Positions 1 to 6,361 of a DNA stretch of 17,154 bases are shown in pieces. Position 1 is the stretch's first letter. Every line of letters begins with the position of its first letter. The translations under genes were made by a program, and so were the position numbers. Below the pieces are notes generated by a model. The model did no database searches and was not told where the DNA came from. It saw only the letters and a list, made by a program, of their open reading frames with translations. The DNA comes from Azohydromonas lata NBRC 102462. GTDB taxonomy: Bacteria > Pseudomonadota > Gammaproteobacteria > Burkholderiales > Burkholderiaceae_C. The stretch is taken from contig CAMCTE010000031.1 in assembly GCA_945878385.1 (NCBI GenBank), positions 1 through 17,154 on the forward strand. Reading direction: 5' to 3'.

Positions 1-671
1 AGCCCAACGATGTGCTGGTGCGGGCGATGGACCGCATCTTCATTCTGCACGCCGACCACGAGCAGAACGCGTCCACTTCGACCGTGCGCCTGTGCGGCTC
101 TTCCGGTACGAACCCGTTTGCGGCCATTGCCGCCGGCGTGGCCTGCCTGTGGGGCCCGGCGCATGGTGGCGCCAACGAGGCTTGCCTGAACATGCTGGGC
201 GACATCCAGCGCCAAGGCGGCGTGGAGAAGATCGGCGAGTTCATCAAGCAGGTCAAGGACAAGAATTCGAGCGTGAAGCTCATGGGTTTCGGCCACCGCG
301 TGTACAAGAACTATGACCCGCGTGCCAAGTTGATGCGCGAGACCTGCCACGAGGTGCTGAGCGCCTTGGGCCTGGAAAACGACCCGCTGTTCAAGTTGGC
401 CATGGCACTCGAAAAGATTGCGCTGGAAGACGAGTACTTCGTGGCTCGCAAGCTGTATCCGAATGTGGACTTCTACTCGGGCATCGTGCAGCGCGCCATC
501 GGTATCCCCGTGCCGCTGTTCACCGCCATCTTTGCGCTGGCCCGCACGGTGGGGTGGATTGCGCAGTTGGACGAGATGATCGGCGACCCCGAGTACAAGA
601 TTGGGCGTCCGCGTCAGTTGTTCGTGGGCTCGGCACCGCGCAAGGTGGTGCCATTGGCGCAGCGCGGGTGA
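1..671 (+). CDS. gltA: Citrate synthase, C-terminal part (5' end outside window)
   Basis: Condenses oxaloacetate and acetyl-CoA to citrate in the TCA cycle, in the cytosol. The reading frame is open from the left edge (first whole codon at 3) to the TGA at 669-671, giving about 222 residues, roughly the C-terminal half of a protein of about 430 residues. Family signatures are visible in order: HADHEQNAST, the HGGANEA histidine motif, the second catalytic histidine in GFGHRVYK, and the catalytic aspartate in NVDFYSGI. The GRPRQL segment near the C-terminus is typical of the hexameric proteobacterial enzyme. 2-Methylcitrate synthase is the main alternative given the propionate genes nearby, but the length after GRPRQL and the HEQNAST wording fit GltA better. 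A compact terminator follows 15 nt after the stop, so it probably ends its own transcription unit. Confidence 0.93.
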   Translation, partial: PNDVLVRAMDRIFILHADHEQNASTSTVRLCGSSGTNPFAAIAAGVACLWGPAHGGANEACLNMLGDIQRQGGVEKIGEFIKQVKDKNSSVKLMGFGHRVYKNYDPRAKLMRETCHEVLSALGLENDPLFKLAMALEKIALEDEYFVARKLYPNVDFYSGIVQRAIGIPVPLFTAIFALARTVGWIAQLDEMIGDPEYKIGRPRQLFVGSAPRKVVPLAQRG

Positions 672-685
672 TGTTCTGTTGATCG

Positions 686-704
686 GCCCGCTCGCGGGCT
701 TCTT
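686..704 (+). terminator. Intrinsic terminator after gltA
   Basis: A 5-bp GC stem (GCCCG / CGGGC) closes a CTCG tetraloop at 686-699 and is followed at once by TTCTT. It begins 15 nt after the citrate synthase stop. The short GC-rich stem with a T-rich tail is the usual form of a Rho-independent terminator in this group, though the U-tract is short. Confidence 0.6.
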
Positions 705-717
705 GGCGGTTCAACGG

Positions 718-750
718 GGCCCTCCACGGAAGTGTGAGGGCCTTGTTGTT
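718..750 (+). terminator. Second hairpin between gltA and the opposing DUF2283 gene
   Basis: GGCCCTCCAC (718-727) pairs with GTG-T-GAGGGCC (732-742), a 10-bp stem with one bulged T and a GGAA loop, followed by TTGTTGTT. It lies between two convergent genes and may back up termination of gltA. Read from the other strand there is no T-run, so bidirectional use is doubtful. Confidence 0.45.
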
Positions 751-760
751 GATGGAGGCC

Positions 761-961
761 TTAAGCAGCAGCAGCGCGGTGCTCAATACTCAGCGGCCAA
801 GCCCCGACCTGGGTGGCTTCCAGAATCACGGTTTCCACAACCGAGCCATCTTCGGCATAGCTCAGGTGGGTATTCCAGTCTTGTGATGCCTCGCGAACGA
901 TCGGCTTGTCGGAGAAGCGGATCACCAGCGTGTCTTCGTCTTCGAAGTAGGTGGTCTTCAT
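761..961 (-). CDS. DUF2283 family small protein, candidate antitoxin
   Basis: Predicted 66 residues beginning MKTTYFEDEDTLVIRFSD. The N-terminal beta-strand pattern (aromatic, acidic turn, then LxIRFSD) and the later EDGSVVETVILEAT segment match the DUF2283 family, small proteins of about 60-70 residues. The ATG at 961 is chosen because it overlaps the TGA of the upstream DUF4258 gene in an ATGA motif (958-961), with GGGAG about 8 nt upstream. A longer frame reaching back to 1030 would run through the DUF4258 gene and is not needed. DUF2283 genes are often found beside DUF4258 genes, and such pairs are suspected type II toxin-antitoxin modules; the function here is inferred from that pairing only. 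The C-terminus ends in an alanine run (HRAAAA). Confidence 0.75.
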   Translation of the reverse strand: MKTTYFEDEDTLVIRFSDKPIVREASQDWNTHLSYAEDGSVVETVILEATQVGAWPLSIEHRAAAA

Positions 962-1212
962 GGCAAGGGCTCCCAGAGCGTCATCACAGTTTTGATGATC
1001 AGGTGGCGATCGATCACAGCGGCCACGCAAACCTGATTATCGTCACGATGGTCGAAACGGATGGAAATCCACATTCGCCTTGAATCTTTGAAGTGGAGTT
1101 GGCCCCTCTCGATCAGCTCGGTCAATTCAACCATGGACACTTCGCGCTGGGCCATGCGCTGCCTGGCGTGGTGGGTCAAGACCACATTCCGTCCGAATCT
1201 TTCGCTCTTCAT
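958..1212 (-). CDS. DUF4258 family small protein, candidate toxin
   Basis: Predicted 84 residues. The segment HHARQRMAQREVSMVELTELIERG (residues about 14-37) is the hallmark of DUF4258: a helix with HARxRMxxR followed by a second helix, then beta-strands (IRFDHRDDNQVCVAAVIDRHLIIKTVMTLW). The fold is thought to resemble the RelE/BrnT group of small RNases, which would make it the toxin partner; this is a family-level inference and no catalytic residue can be proven from sequence. It starts 31 nt after the stop of the triheme cytochrome gene and is translationally coupled to the DUF2283 gene through an ATGA overlap. A perfect inverted repeat lies immediately upstream of its ATG, a typical place for an autoregulatory operator. 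Confidence 0.75.
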   Translation of the reverse strand: MKSERFGRNVVLTHHARQRMAQREVSMVELTELIERGQLHFKDSRRMWISIRFDHRDDNQVCVAAVIDRHLIIKTVMTLWEPLP

Positions 1213-1214
1213 GG

Positions 1215-1230
1215 CCCTGAAGTGTCAGGG
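1215..1230. promoter_or_regulatory. 16-bp inverted repeat upstream of the DUF4258/DUF2283 pair
   Basis: CCCTGA (1215-1220) and TCAGGG (1225-1230) form a perfect 6-bp inverted repeat around AGTG. It sits 2 nt from the DUF4258 start codon and 13 nt after the cytochrome stop. There is no T-run on the gene strand, so a terminator is unlikely. An operator bound by the small-protein pair, or an RNA hairpin limiting access to the start codon, is more plausible. Function is inferred. Confidence 0.4.
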
Positions 1231-1243
1231 CTGATGCAGAGCT

Positions 1244-2638
1244 TCAGCGGTGCTTGAGCACCTCCAAAGGGGTCACCTCGGCGAGCGAAGCACCGTTCCA
1301 CTGGCGGCGAACGAAGGTGGCTACGGCCGCCACCTCCTGTGCCTGCAGCACATGGCCGAACGGAGGCATGCCGAAGGGACGCGGATGGCCTTCGGTGGCG
1401 GGGCCGAAGCCGCCTTCCTGGATGACGCGGATGAGGTTGGTGGCGGGGTCGCGCGCCACGCGGGGGCTGCCGGCCAGTGGGGGGTAGAGGCCGGGTACGC
1501 CCTGGCCCTCCTGGCCGTGGCAGGTGGCGCAGTGGTCGGCGTAGAGGCGTTCGCCCAGGGCCATGAGGGGGCCCGTGGGGGTGATGTTTCGGTTGTTGTT
1601 GGGCGAACTGGTGGGCAGGGTCGCCGAAGGCGGGGCCGGCTGTGCATGTGCCCGGGTTGGCGGTGGGTTGGCTTTGGCGGCGCTGGGCCTCGACAAAATC
1701 CACGTGGCCATCTCCTCCAGCGATTCGGCCGGCACATGTTGCGTGCTGCCCACCACCACTTCGGCCATCAAACCCAAGGCGGCACCTTGGCGTGAATGAC
1801 CGGTCTTGAGGTAGGCCGTGAGGTCTTCCACTGTCCAGGCTCCAACATCGGTGCGGCCTTGCGGTGGCAGTGGCGGCGCGTAGGCACGGCCATTGGGCAT
1901 CAGTTGACCGCTGAAGTCGTGCGTGGCGCTTTGCGCGCCCAGCGTGTTGCGAGTGGCGTGGCACGCCGAGCAGTGGGCCACACCCCGGCTGAGGTATTCG
2001 CCGCGGGGCATCGCAATGGGTGTGCTGGGCTCTTGCGGGTGGAAGTGCAGGGCGCGCCAGATGGCCAAGCCAGCTTGGGTGTTGGCGGGGAAGCGCAGGT
2101 TCGCGCGTGGTGCTGCTTGCCGCGCCGGTGGAAGGCTTTGCAGGTAGGCGTAGAGCGCATCGCTGTCTTTGCGCCGGATGTGGCTGAAGTTCTCGTAGGG
2201 AAAGGCGGGGTTGAGCAGCCGACCGTTGCGCGAACGGCCGTTGTGCAGGGCGCGCCAGAAGTCTTGTGAAGTCCACTGGCCCAAGCCGGTTTCCGGGTCG
2301 GGCGTGAGGTTGCCGCCGTAAACGGTGCCGAAGGGGGTGAGCAGTGCGCTGCCGCCGGCATAGGCAGCGCCACCGGGTGTGGTGTGGCAGCCTGCGCAGT
2401 TGCCGAGCAAGGCCAGTTCGCGGCCGCGCGAGATGAGGGCTTCGGCCTGTTGGGGGCCGGGTTGAAGGACCGTTGGTGTGGGGCCTTGGTGGTCGCCACG
2501 GAGGTTCAGCCAGGTGATGAGGGCGCTGGCGCTGGCCAGAGCCACGATGAGCAGGATGGACAGCGAGCGGCCTCTGCGGAATGTGGGCGCGGCGCCAGTA
2601 GGGTCCGAAGGCATGCCCGCTTTCGAGCGGCTCTTCAT
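1244..2638 (-). CDS. Membrane-anchored triheme cytochrome c (dehydrogenase cytochrome-subunit type)
   Basis: Predicted 464 residues. A hydrophobic segment at about 25-44 acts as signal/anchor. Three CXXCH heme sites follow: CAGCH (81-85), CSACH (223-227) and CATCH (370-374). The stretch FGTVYGGNLTPDPETGLGQW after the first heme and the WRALHNG and FPYENF wording are characteristic of the cytochrome c subunits of periplasmic alcohol, gluconate or aldehyde dehydrogenases, which pass electrons to the quinone pool or terminal oxidases. A proline-rich linker (about 322-357) separates the third heme domain. The ATG at 2638 is chosen because it overlaps the upstream gene's TGA (ATGA, 2635-2638) and gives a normal signal region; the open frame continues far upstream only as an overlap with the c4 gene. 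No catalytic dehydrogenase gene is present nearby. Confidence 0.87.
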   Translation of the reverse strand: MKSRSKAGMPSDPTGAAPTFRRGRSLSILLIVALASASALITWLNLRGDHQGPTPTVLQPGPQQAEALISRGRELALLGNCAGCHTTPGGAAYAGGSALLTPFGTVYGGNLTPDPETGLGQWTSQDFWRALHNGRSRNGRLLNPAFPYENFSHIRRKDSDALYAYLQSLPPARQAAPRANLRFPANTQAGLAIWRALHFHPQEPSTPIAMPRGEYLSRGVAHCSACHATRNTLGAQSATHDFSGQLMPNGRAYAPPLPPQGRTDVGAWTVEDLTAYLKTGHSRQGAALGLMAEVVVGSTQHVPAESLEEMATWILSRPSAAKANPPPTRAHAQPAPPSATLPTSSPNNNRNITPTGPLMALGERLYADHCATCHGQEGQGVPGLYPPLAGSPRVARDPATNLIRVIQEGGFGPATEGHPRPFGMPPFGHVLQAQEVAAVATFVRRQWNGASLAEVTPLEVLKHR

Positions 2639-3378
2639 CTTGGAATACGCGGCGTGGCGCACTGCAGATCGCCGGCTTGGGCTGCGCCGGTTACTGCTGC
2701 AGCGGAAGCCGCGACCGGCTTCACGCTGGACAGGTAGGCCGACACCGCATGGATGTCGGATTCCTTCATGCGCAGGCTGACTGCCTTCATGCAATCCGGC
2801 TCGCGCGCGGCGCGCAGGCCATTGCGCCAGGCGCCCAATTGCGCGGTCAGGTAGTCCTTCGAAAGGCCCAGCAACCCAGGCGTGGCCGGCAAGACACCGC
2901 TCATGGCTTGGCCATGACACTGCACACAAGCAGGCAAGCGCAGGGCGGCATCGCCTTCGAAGATCAGCTGCTTGCCGCGCTGCAGGACTTCAGCGTTGAC
3001 CGATGCGGGTTCGGGCGCCGGATAGGGCAAGTTCAGTGAAGCGAAGTGCGCTGCGATTTCCTGCAGATAGGCTGTGGAGAGCGGTTGCACCAGTTGCTTC
3101 ATGACCGCATGGCCACGCCGCCCCTCCTTGAAGTTCATCAGCTGCTCAAACAGGTAACCTTGGGGCTTGCCGGCGATGCGGGGGAAGTAGCCGCTGGCGG
3201 TGGCCACGCCTTCGCGGCCATGGCAGGGCGTGCAGGCCTGCAGGCGCTGGGCCATGCTGTCTTCCACCCGCGGTGCGGCGTTGGTGGATGAAAGGGCGGC
3301 GGCTGCGGCCCCGGCCCCGATCAGGCACTTGGCCACCGCCCGGATGGTCTTGTGCCCGACGGCGTGGCGCGGGTTCAT
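2635..3378 (-). CDS. Diheme cytochrome c, c4-like
   Basis: Predicted 247 residues, exported: a positively charged N-terminus, an Ala-rich hydrophobic core (about 14-30) and a likely cleavage site near SSTNA-AP (about 34-35). Two heme sites are seen, CTPCH (49-53) and CVQCH (151-155), about 100 residues apart as in cytochrome c4, each domain followed by possible Met ligands (M93; M197 or M204). The phrase YFPRIAGKPQGYLFEQL is typical of c4 proteins. These are periplasmic electron carriers between dehydrogenases or bc1 and oxidases. It overlaps the gntR stop and the triheme cytochrome start by ATGA motifs, so the three genes are probably one translationally coupled operon. The last 25 residues (Ala-rich, ending ATPRIPR) are an unusual tail. 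Which donor it serves is unknown. Confidence 0.87.
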   Translation of the reverse strand: MNPRHAVGHKTIRAVAKCLIGAGAAAAALSSTNAAPRVEDSMAQRLQACTPCHGREGVATASGYFPRIAGKPQGYLFEQLMNFKEGRRGHAVMKQLVQPLSTAYLQEIAAHFASLNLPYPAPEPASVNAEVLQRGKQLIFEGDAALRLPACVQCHGQAMSGVLPATPGLLGLSKDYLTAQLGAWRNGLRAAREPDCMKAVSLRMKESDIHAVSAYLSSVKPVAASAAAVTGAAQAGDLQCATPRIPR

Positions 3379-4031
3379 GGCGTGGCCTGCCCCGAGGTGG
3401 CCTTCAGGCTGTTTTCAAAGTGACGCTGCATCGCCTGGGTGGCGGCCTGGGCGTTGCCGGCCACGATGGCGGCCATGATTTGGCGGTGTTCGGTCAATGA
3501 TTCCGACAGGCGCCCCTTCTTGAACAGCGAGTGGTGCCGATTGAGCTTCATGACCTTGCGCAAGTCGCCCACGATCTGGGTGCGCCAGCGGTTGCCCGCG
3601 AGTTCCAGCAATTTGAAATGGAAGGCTTCGTTGGTGGCGAAAAAGGCTTCGCGTTGGCGGGCCTGCTTTTCGAGTTGGTCGTGCAGGGCCTGAAGCTCTG
3701 CGAGGGCTTCCGGACGACCGGCGGCTGCAACTTCACCGGCGGCGTCACTTTCCAGTAGGGCCAGCAGGTGGTAGACCTGCTTCACATCATCGGTGGAAGG
3801 CTCGGTGACATAAGCGCCGCGGCGCACCTTCATGGTGACCAGGCCTTCGGTGGCCAGGACCTTCAAAGCCTCTCGCAGGGGGGTGCGGCTGATGCCCCAG
3901 GTGGCCGCCAGCTTCAGCTCGTCGATCCAGCTGCCAGCCTCAAGCTCACGGTTGAAGATCTGTTGGCGCAGGCGCTCGGCCACCTCTTCGTACAAGGCGC
4001 GCGGGGCGAGTGTGCTGGCGGCTGAAGCCAT
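3375..4031 (-). CDS. GntR-family (FCD/FadR subfamily) transcriptional regulator
   Basis: Predicted 218 residues. The N-terminal winged helix (about 10-78) contains GISRTPLREALKVLATEGLV, the standard GntR recognition helix region, and the wing RRGAYV. The C-terminal all-helical FCD domain (about 85-210) shows the metal-ligand pattern N134-xxx-H138 (NEAFH), H182 (EHRQI) and H204 (MQRHF); the first ligand is Asn, where many members have Asp. Such proteins sense organic acids or acyl-CoAs and usually repress. It is divergent from the methylmalonyl-CoA mutase gene across 117 bp and overlaps the first cytochrome gene by ATGA (3375-3378), so it likely controls both directions. No strong Shine-Dalgarno precedes the ATG at 4031. 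The effector is unknown; a propionate-pathway acyl-CoA or organic acid is an inference from position. Confidence 0.88.
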   Translation of the reverse strand: MASAASTLAPRALYEEVAERLRQQIFNRELEAGSWIDELKLAATWGISRTPLREALKVLATEGLVTMKVRRGAYVTEPSTDDVKQVYHLLALLESDAAGEVAAAGRPEALAELQALHDQLEKQARQREAFFATNEAFHFKLLELAGNRWRTQIVGDLRKVMKLNRHHSLFKKGRLSESLTEHRQIMAAIVAGNAQAATQAMQRHFENSLKATSGQATP

Positions 4032-4067
4032 GTTCAGGAACGCTTGAAAGGTGGCTGCAAGTGATTC

Positions 4068-4085
4068 TGCATTTATAATTATGCA
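4068..4085. promoter_or_regulatory. Candidate operator/promoter in the gntR-mutase divergent region
   Basis: TGCAT (4068-4072) and ATGCA (4081-4085) form an inverted repeat around an AT-rich 8-bp core that contains a perfect TATAAT -10 hexamer reading toward the mutase (4074-4079). On the other strand the same core offers TATAAA toward gntR. No good -35 is seen for the mutase direction at 16-18 bp, suggesting a weak or activated promoter. The symmetry, AT-richness in a GC-rich region and position are as expected for the binding site of the adjacent GntR regulator; binding is inferred. Confidence 0.55.
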
Positions 4086-4148
4086 TCACGAAACCCTGGT
4101 GATCCAGTCCCATCGGGGGCATCATCCGGGTGGTTCTGAGGAGTGTTC

Positions 4149-6299
4149 ATGTCCGCCGACAACTTCAAGCCCGCCACGCTCGAACAGTGGGCCCAAGCCG
4201 CCGCCAAGTCCGCCCCAGGCGGCGATGTGGGCAAGCTCAACTGGGTGACTCCAGAAGGCATCACCGTCAAGCCGCTGTACACCGCACAGGACACGGCCGG
4301 CTTGCCGCATGCCGACACGCTGCCCGGCTTCGAGCCCTTCATTCGCGGCCCGCAGGCCACGATGTATGCCGTGCGCCCCTGGACCATCCGTCAGTACGCG
4401 GGCTTCTCCACCGCCGAAGACAGCAACCGCTTCTATCGCAAGGCCCTGGCTGCAGGCGGGCAAGGCGTGAGCGTGGCCTTCGATCTGGCCACCCACCGAG
4501 GCTATGACAGCGACCACCCGCGCGTGGTGGGCGATGTGGGCAAGGCGGGCGTGGCCATCGATTCGGTAGAGGACATGAAGATCCTCTTCGATGAGATTCC
4601 CTTGGACAAGGTGAGCGTGTCCATGACCATGAACGGCGCGGTGCTGCCGGTGCTGGCGGGTTATGTGGTGGCCGCCGAAGAGCAGGGCGTGTCGCAAGAC
4701 AAGTTGAGCGGGACCATCCAGAACGACATCTTGAAGGAGTTCATGGTCCGCAACACCTACATCTACCCGCCCGAGCCCAGCATGCGGATCATCGGCGACA
4801 TCATCGAGTACACGGCCAAGAACATGCCGAAGTTCAACTCGATCTCGATCAGCGGCTATCACATGCAGGAAGCCGGCGCCAATCAGGCGCTGGAGTTGGC
4901 CTTCACGCTGGCCGATGGCATGGAGTATGTGAAGACGGCCATGGCCAAGGGCCTGGATGTGGACGACTTCGCCGGGCGCCTGAGCTTCTTCTGGGCCATC
5001 GGGATGAACTTCTATCTCGAGATTGCCAAGATGCGCGCAGCGCGGCTCTTGTGGTGCCGCATCATGAAGGGTGTGGGCGCGAAGAACCCCAAGAGCCTGA
5101 TGCTGCGCACGCACTGCCAGACCTCGGGCTGGTCGCTGACCGAGCAGGACCCCTACAACAACATCGTGCGCACGACGATGGAGGCGATGGCCGCGGTGTT
5201 CGGCGGCACGCAATCGCTGCACACGAATTCCTTTGACGAGGCCATTGCGCTGCCCACCGAGTTCAGCGCGCGCATTGCCCGCAACACGCAGTTGATCATT
5301 CAGGAAGAGTCCCACATCACGAATGTGATCGATCCCTGGGCGGGTTCCTACATGATGGAAAAGCTGACCCAGGACATGGCCGATCAGGCCTGGGCCATCA
5401 TCGAAGAGGTGCAGGCCATGGGCGGCATGACCCGCGCAGTGGACAGCGGTTGGGCCAAACTGAAGATTGAGGCATCGGCGGCCGAGAAGCAGGCGCGCAT
5501 CGACAGCGGCAAGGATGTGATCGTGGGCGTCAACAAGTACAAGTTGGCGCAGCAGGACCGCGTGGACATTCTGGAAGTGGACAACGTGAAGGTGCGCGAG
5601 GGGCAGATTGCGCGGCTGCAGCAGATTCGCGCCACGCGCGATGGTGCGCGTGTGCAGGCGGCCCTGGATGCCCTGACGGACGCGGCGGCTTGTGGCCAAG
5701 GCAATTTGCTGGACCTGTCGATTCATGCCATCCGCCTGCGGGCCACGGTGGGCGAGGTGAGCGATGCGCTGGAGAAAGTTTTCGGGCGCCACCGCGCCGA
5801 CATTCAAAAGGTGACCGGTGTGTATGCCGCTGCCTATGACTCGGCCGAAGGCTGGGACAAGCTCAAGGGCGAGATTGCGGCCTTTGCCGAAGAACAGGGT
5901 CGCCGGCCGCGCGTGATGATCGCCAAGCTGGGGCAGGACGGGCACGACCGCGGTGCCAAGGTGGTGGCCACGGCCTTTGCTGATCTCGGCTTCGATGTGG
6001 ACATGGGCCCGCTGTTTCAGACGCCCGAGGAATGCGCGCGTCAGGCCATCGAGAACGATGTGCATGCGGTGGGCGTGTCCACCCTGGCCGCCGGCCACAA
6101 GACCCTGGTGCCGGCCATCATCGAGGAACTCAAGAAACAAGGCGCCGACGACATCATCGTGTTCGTGGGCGGCGTAGTTCCCAGGCAGGATTACGACTTC
6201 CTGTTCGAGGCCGGTGTGAAGGGCGTGTATGGCCCGGGCACGCCGATTCCGGCCAGCGCCAAGGATGTGCTGGAGCAGATTCGCAAGGCGCAGGCTTGA
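4149..6299 (+). CDS. scpA: Methylmalonyl-CoA mutase, single-chain, adenosylcobalamin-dependent
   Basis: Isomerises (R)-methylmalonyl-CoA to succinyl-CoA. Predicted 716 residues, the length of the homodimeric enzymes such as E. coli ScpA (714). The N-terminal TIM-barrel carries the residues known from the Propionibacterium enzyme with a constant offset of six: R76 and Y83 (in RPWTIRQYAGF), Q191, R201, and Y237-H238 (ISGYHMQEAG), matching R82, Y89, Q197, R207, Y243 and H244. The C-terminal B12-binding domain has DGHDRG at 597-602, with H599 as the cobalt ligand, plus the expected Gly-rich loops. The ATG at 4149 is chosen because GAGGAG (4138-4143) lies 5 nt upstream; an in-frame GTG at 4143 overlaps that site. 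It is the first gene of the propionyl-CoA cluster and is divergent from gntR. mcm/mutA-type naming is equally valid. Confidence 0.96.
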   Translation: MSADNFKPATLEQWAQAAAKSAPGGDVGKLNWVTPEGITVKPLYTAQDTAGLPHADTLPGFEPFIRGPQATMYAVRPWTIRQYAGFSTAEDSNRFYRKALAAGGQGVSVAFDLATHRGYDSDHPRVVGDVGKAGVAIDSVEDMKILFDEIPLDKVSVSMTMNGAVLPVLAGYVVAAEEQGVSQDKLSGTIQNDILKEFMVRNTYIYPPEPSMRIIGDIIEYTAKNMPKFNSISISGYHMQEAGANQALELAFTLADGMEYVKTAMAKGLDVDDFAGRLSFFWAIGMNFYLEIAKMRAARLLWCRIMKGVGAKNPKSLMLRTHCQTSGWSLTEQDPYNNIVRTTMEAMAAVFGGTQSLHTNSFDEAIALPTEFSARIARNTQLIIQEESHITNVIDPWAGSYMMEKLTQDMADQAWAIIEEVQAMGGMTRAVDSGWAKLKIEASAAEKQARIDSGKDVIVGVNKYKLAQQDRVDILEVDNVKVREGQIARLQQIRATRDGARVQAALDALTDAAACGQGNLLDLSIHAIRLRATVGEVSDALEKVFGRHRADIQKVTGVYAAAYDSAEGWDKLKGEIAAFAEEQGRRPRVMIAKLGQDGHDRGAKVVATAFADLGFDVDMGPLFQTPEECARQAIENDVHAVGVSTLAAGHKTLVPAIIEELKKQGADDIIVFVGGVVPRQDYDFLFEAGVKGVYGPGTPIPASAKDVLEQIRKAQA

Positions 6300-6304
6300 C
6301 CTGG

Positions 6305-6361
6305 AAAATGGGGTCAGACACCCTTTTTTGCAGGATGAAAAATGGAGTCTGACCCCATTTT
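6305..6361. repeat. REP-like long imperfect palindrome overlapping the meaB start
   Basis: The outer arms AAAATGGGGTCAGAC (6305-6319) and GTCTGACCCCATTTT (6347-6361) are perfectly complementary over 15 bp. The stem continues inward with CC/GG and a T5/A5 pairing, broken by two mismatches (6320/6346 and 6323/6343), to a 7-nt loop (6330-6336). The GGGGTCAGAC core resembles dispersed palindromes seen in intergenic regions of many proteobacteria, some linked to REP-associated tyrosine transposases. Only one copy is in this window, so the repeat status is from general knowledge, not shown here. The right arm encodes the first codons of meaB. Confidence 0.7.
6332..6335 (+). promoter_or_regulatory. 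Shine-Dalgarno of meaB located in the hairpin loop
   Basis: AGGA lies 6 nt before the ATG at 6342. Three of its four bases and the next base fall within the 7-nt loop of the 6305-6361 hairpin, while the start codon is in the 3' side of the stem. The site would therefore be exposed but the initiation codon partly sequestered if the RNA folds. Confidence 0.45.

Noticed and set aside
1..671. 2-methylcitrate synthase (prpC) instead of citrate synthase
   Set aside because: Sequence wording around the catalytic histidines and the C-terminal GRPRQL region fit hexameric GltA, and no prpB/acnD genes accompany it.
1209..2276. 355-codon - strand frame overlapping the triheme cytochrome gene
   Set aside because: Out-of-frame Arg/Pro-rich shadow; the other frame contains three CXXCH heme sites and an anchor.
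2639..2929. Upstream extension of the triheme cytochrome frame
   Set aside because: The extra 97 residues overlap the c4 gene and lack signal-peptide character; the ATG at 2638 is coupled by ATGA and precedes a proper membrane anchor.
4044..4049. TTGAAA as -35 box for the TATAAT at 4074-4079
   Set aside because: Spacing is 24 bp, too long for a standard sigma-70 promoter.
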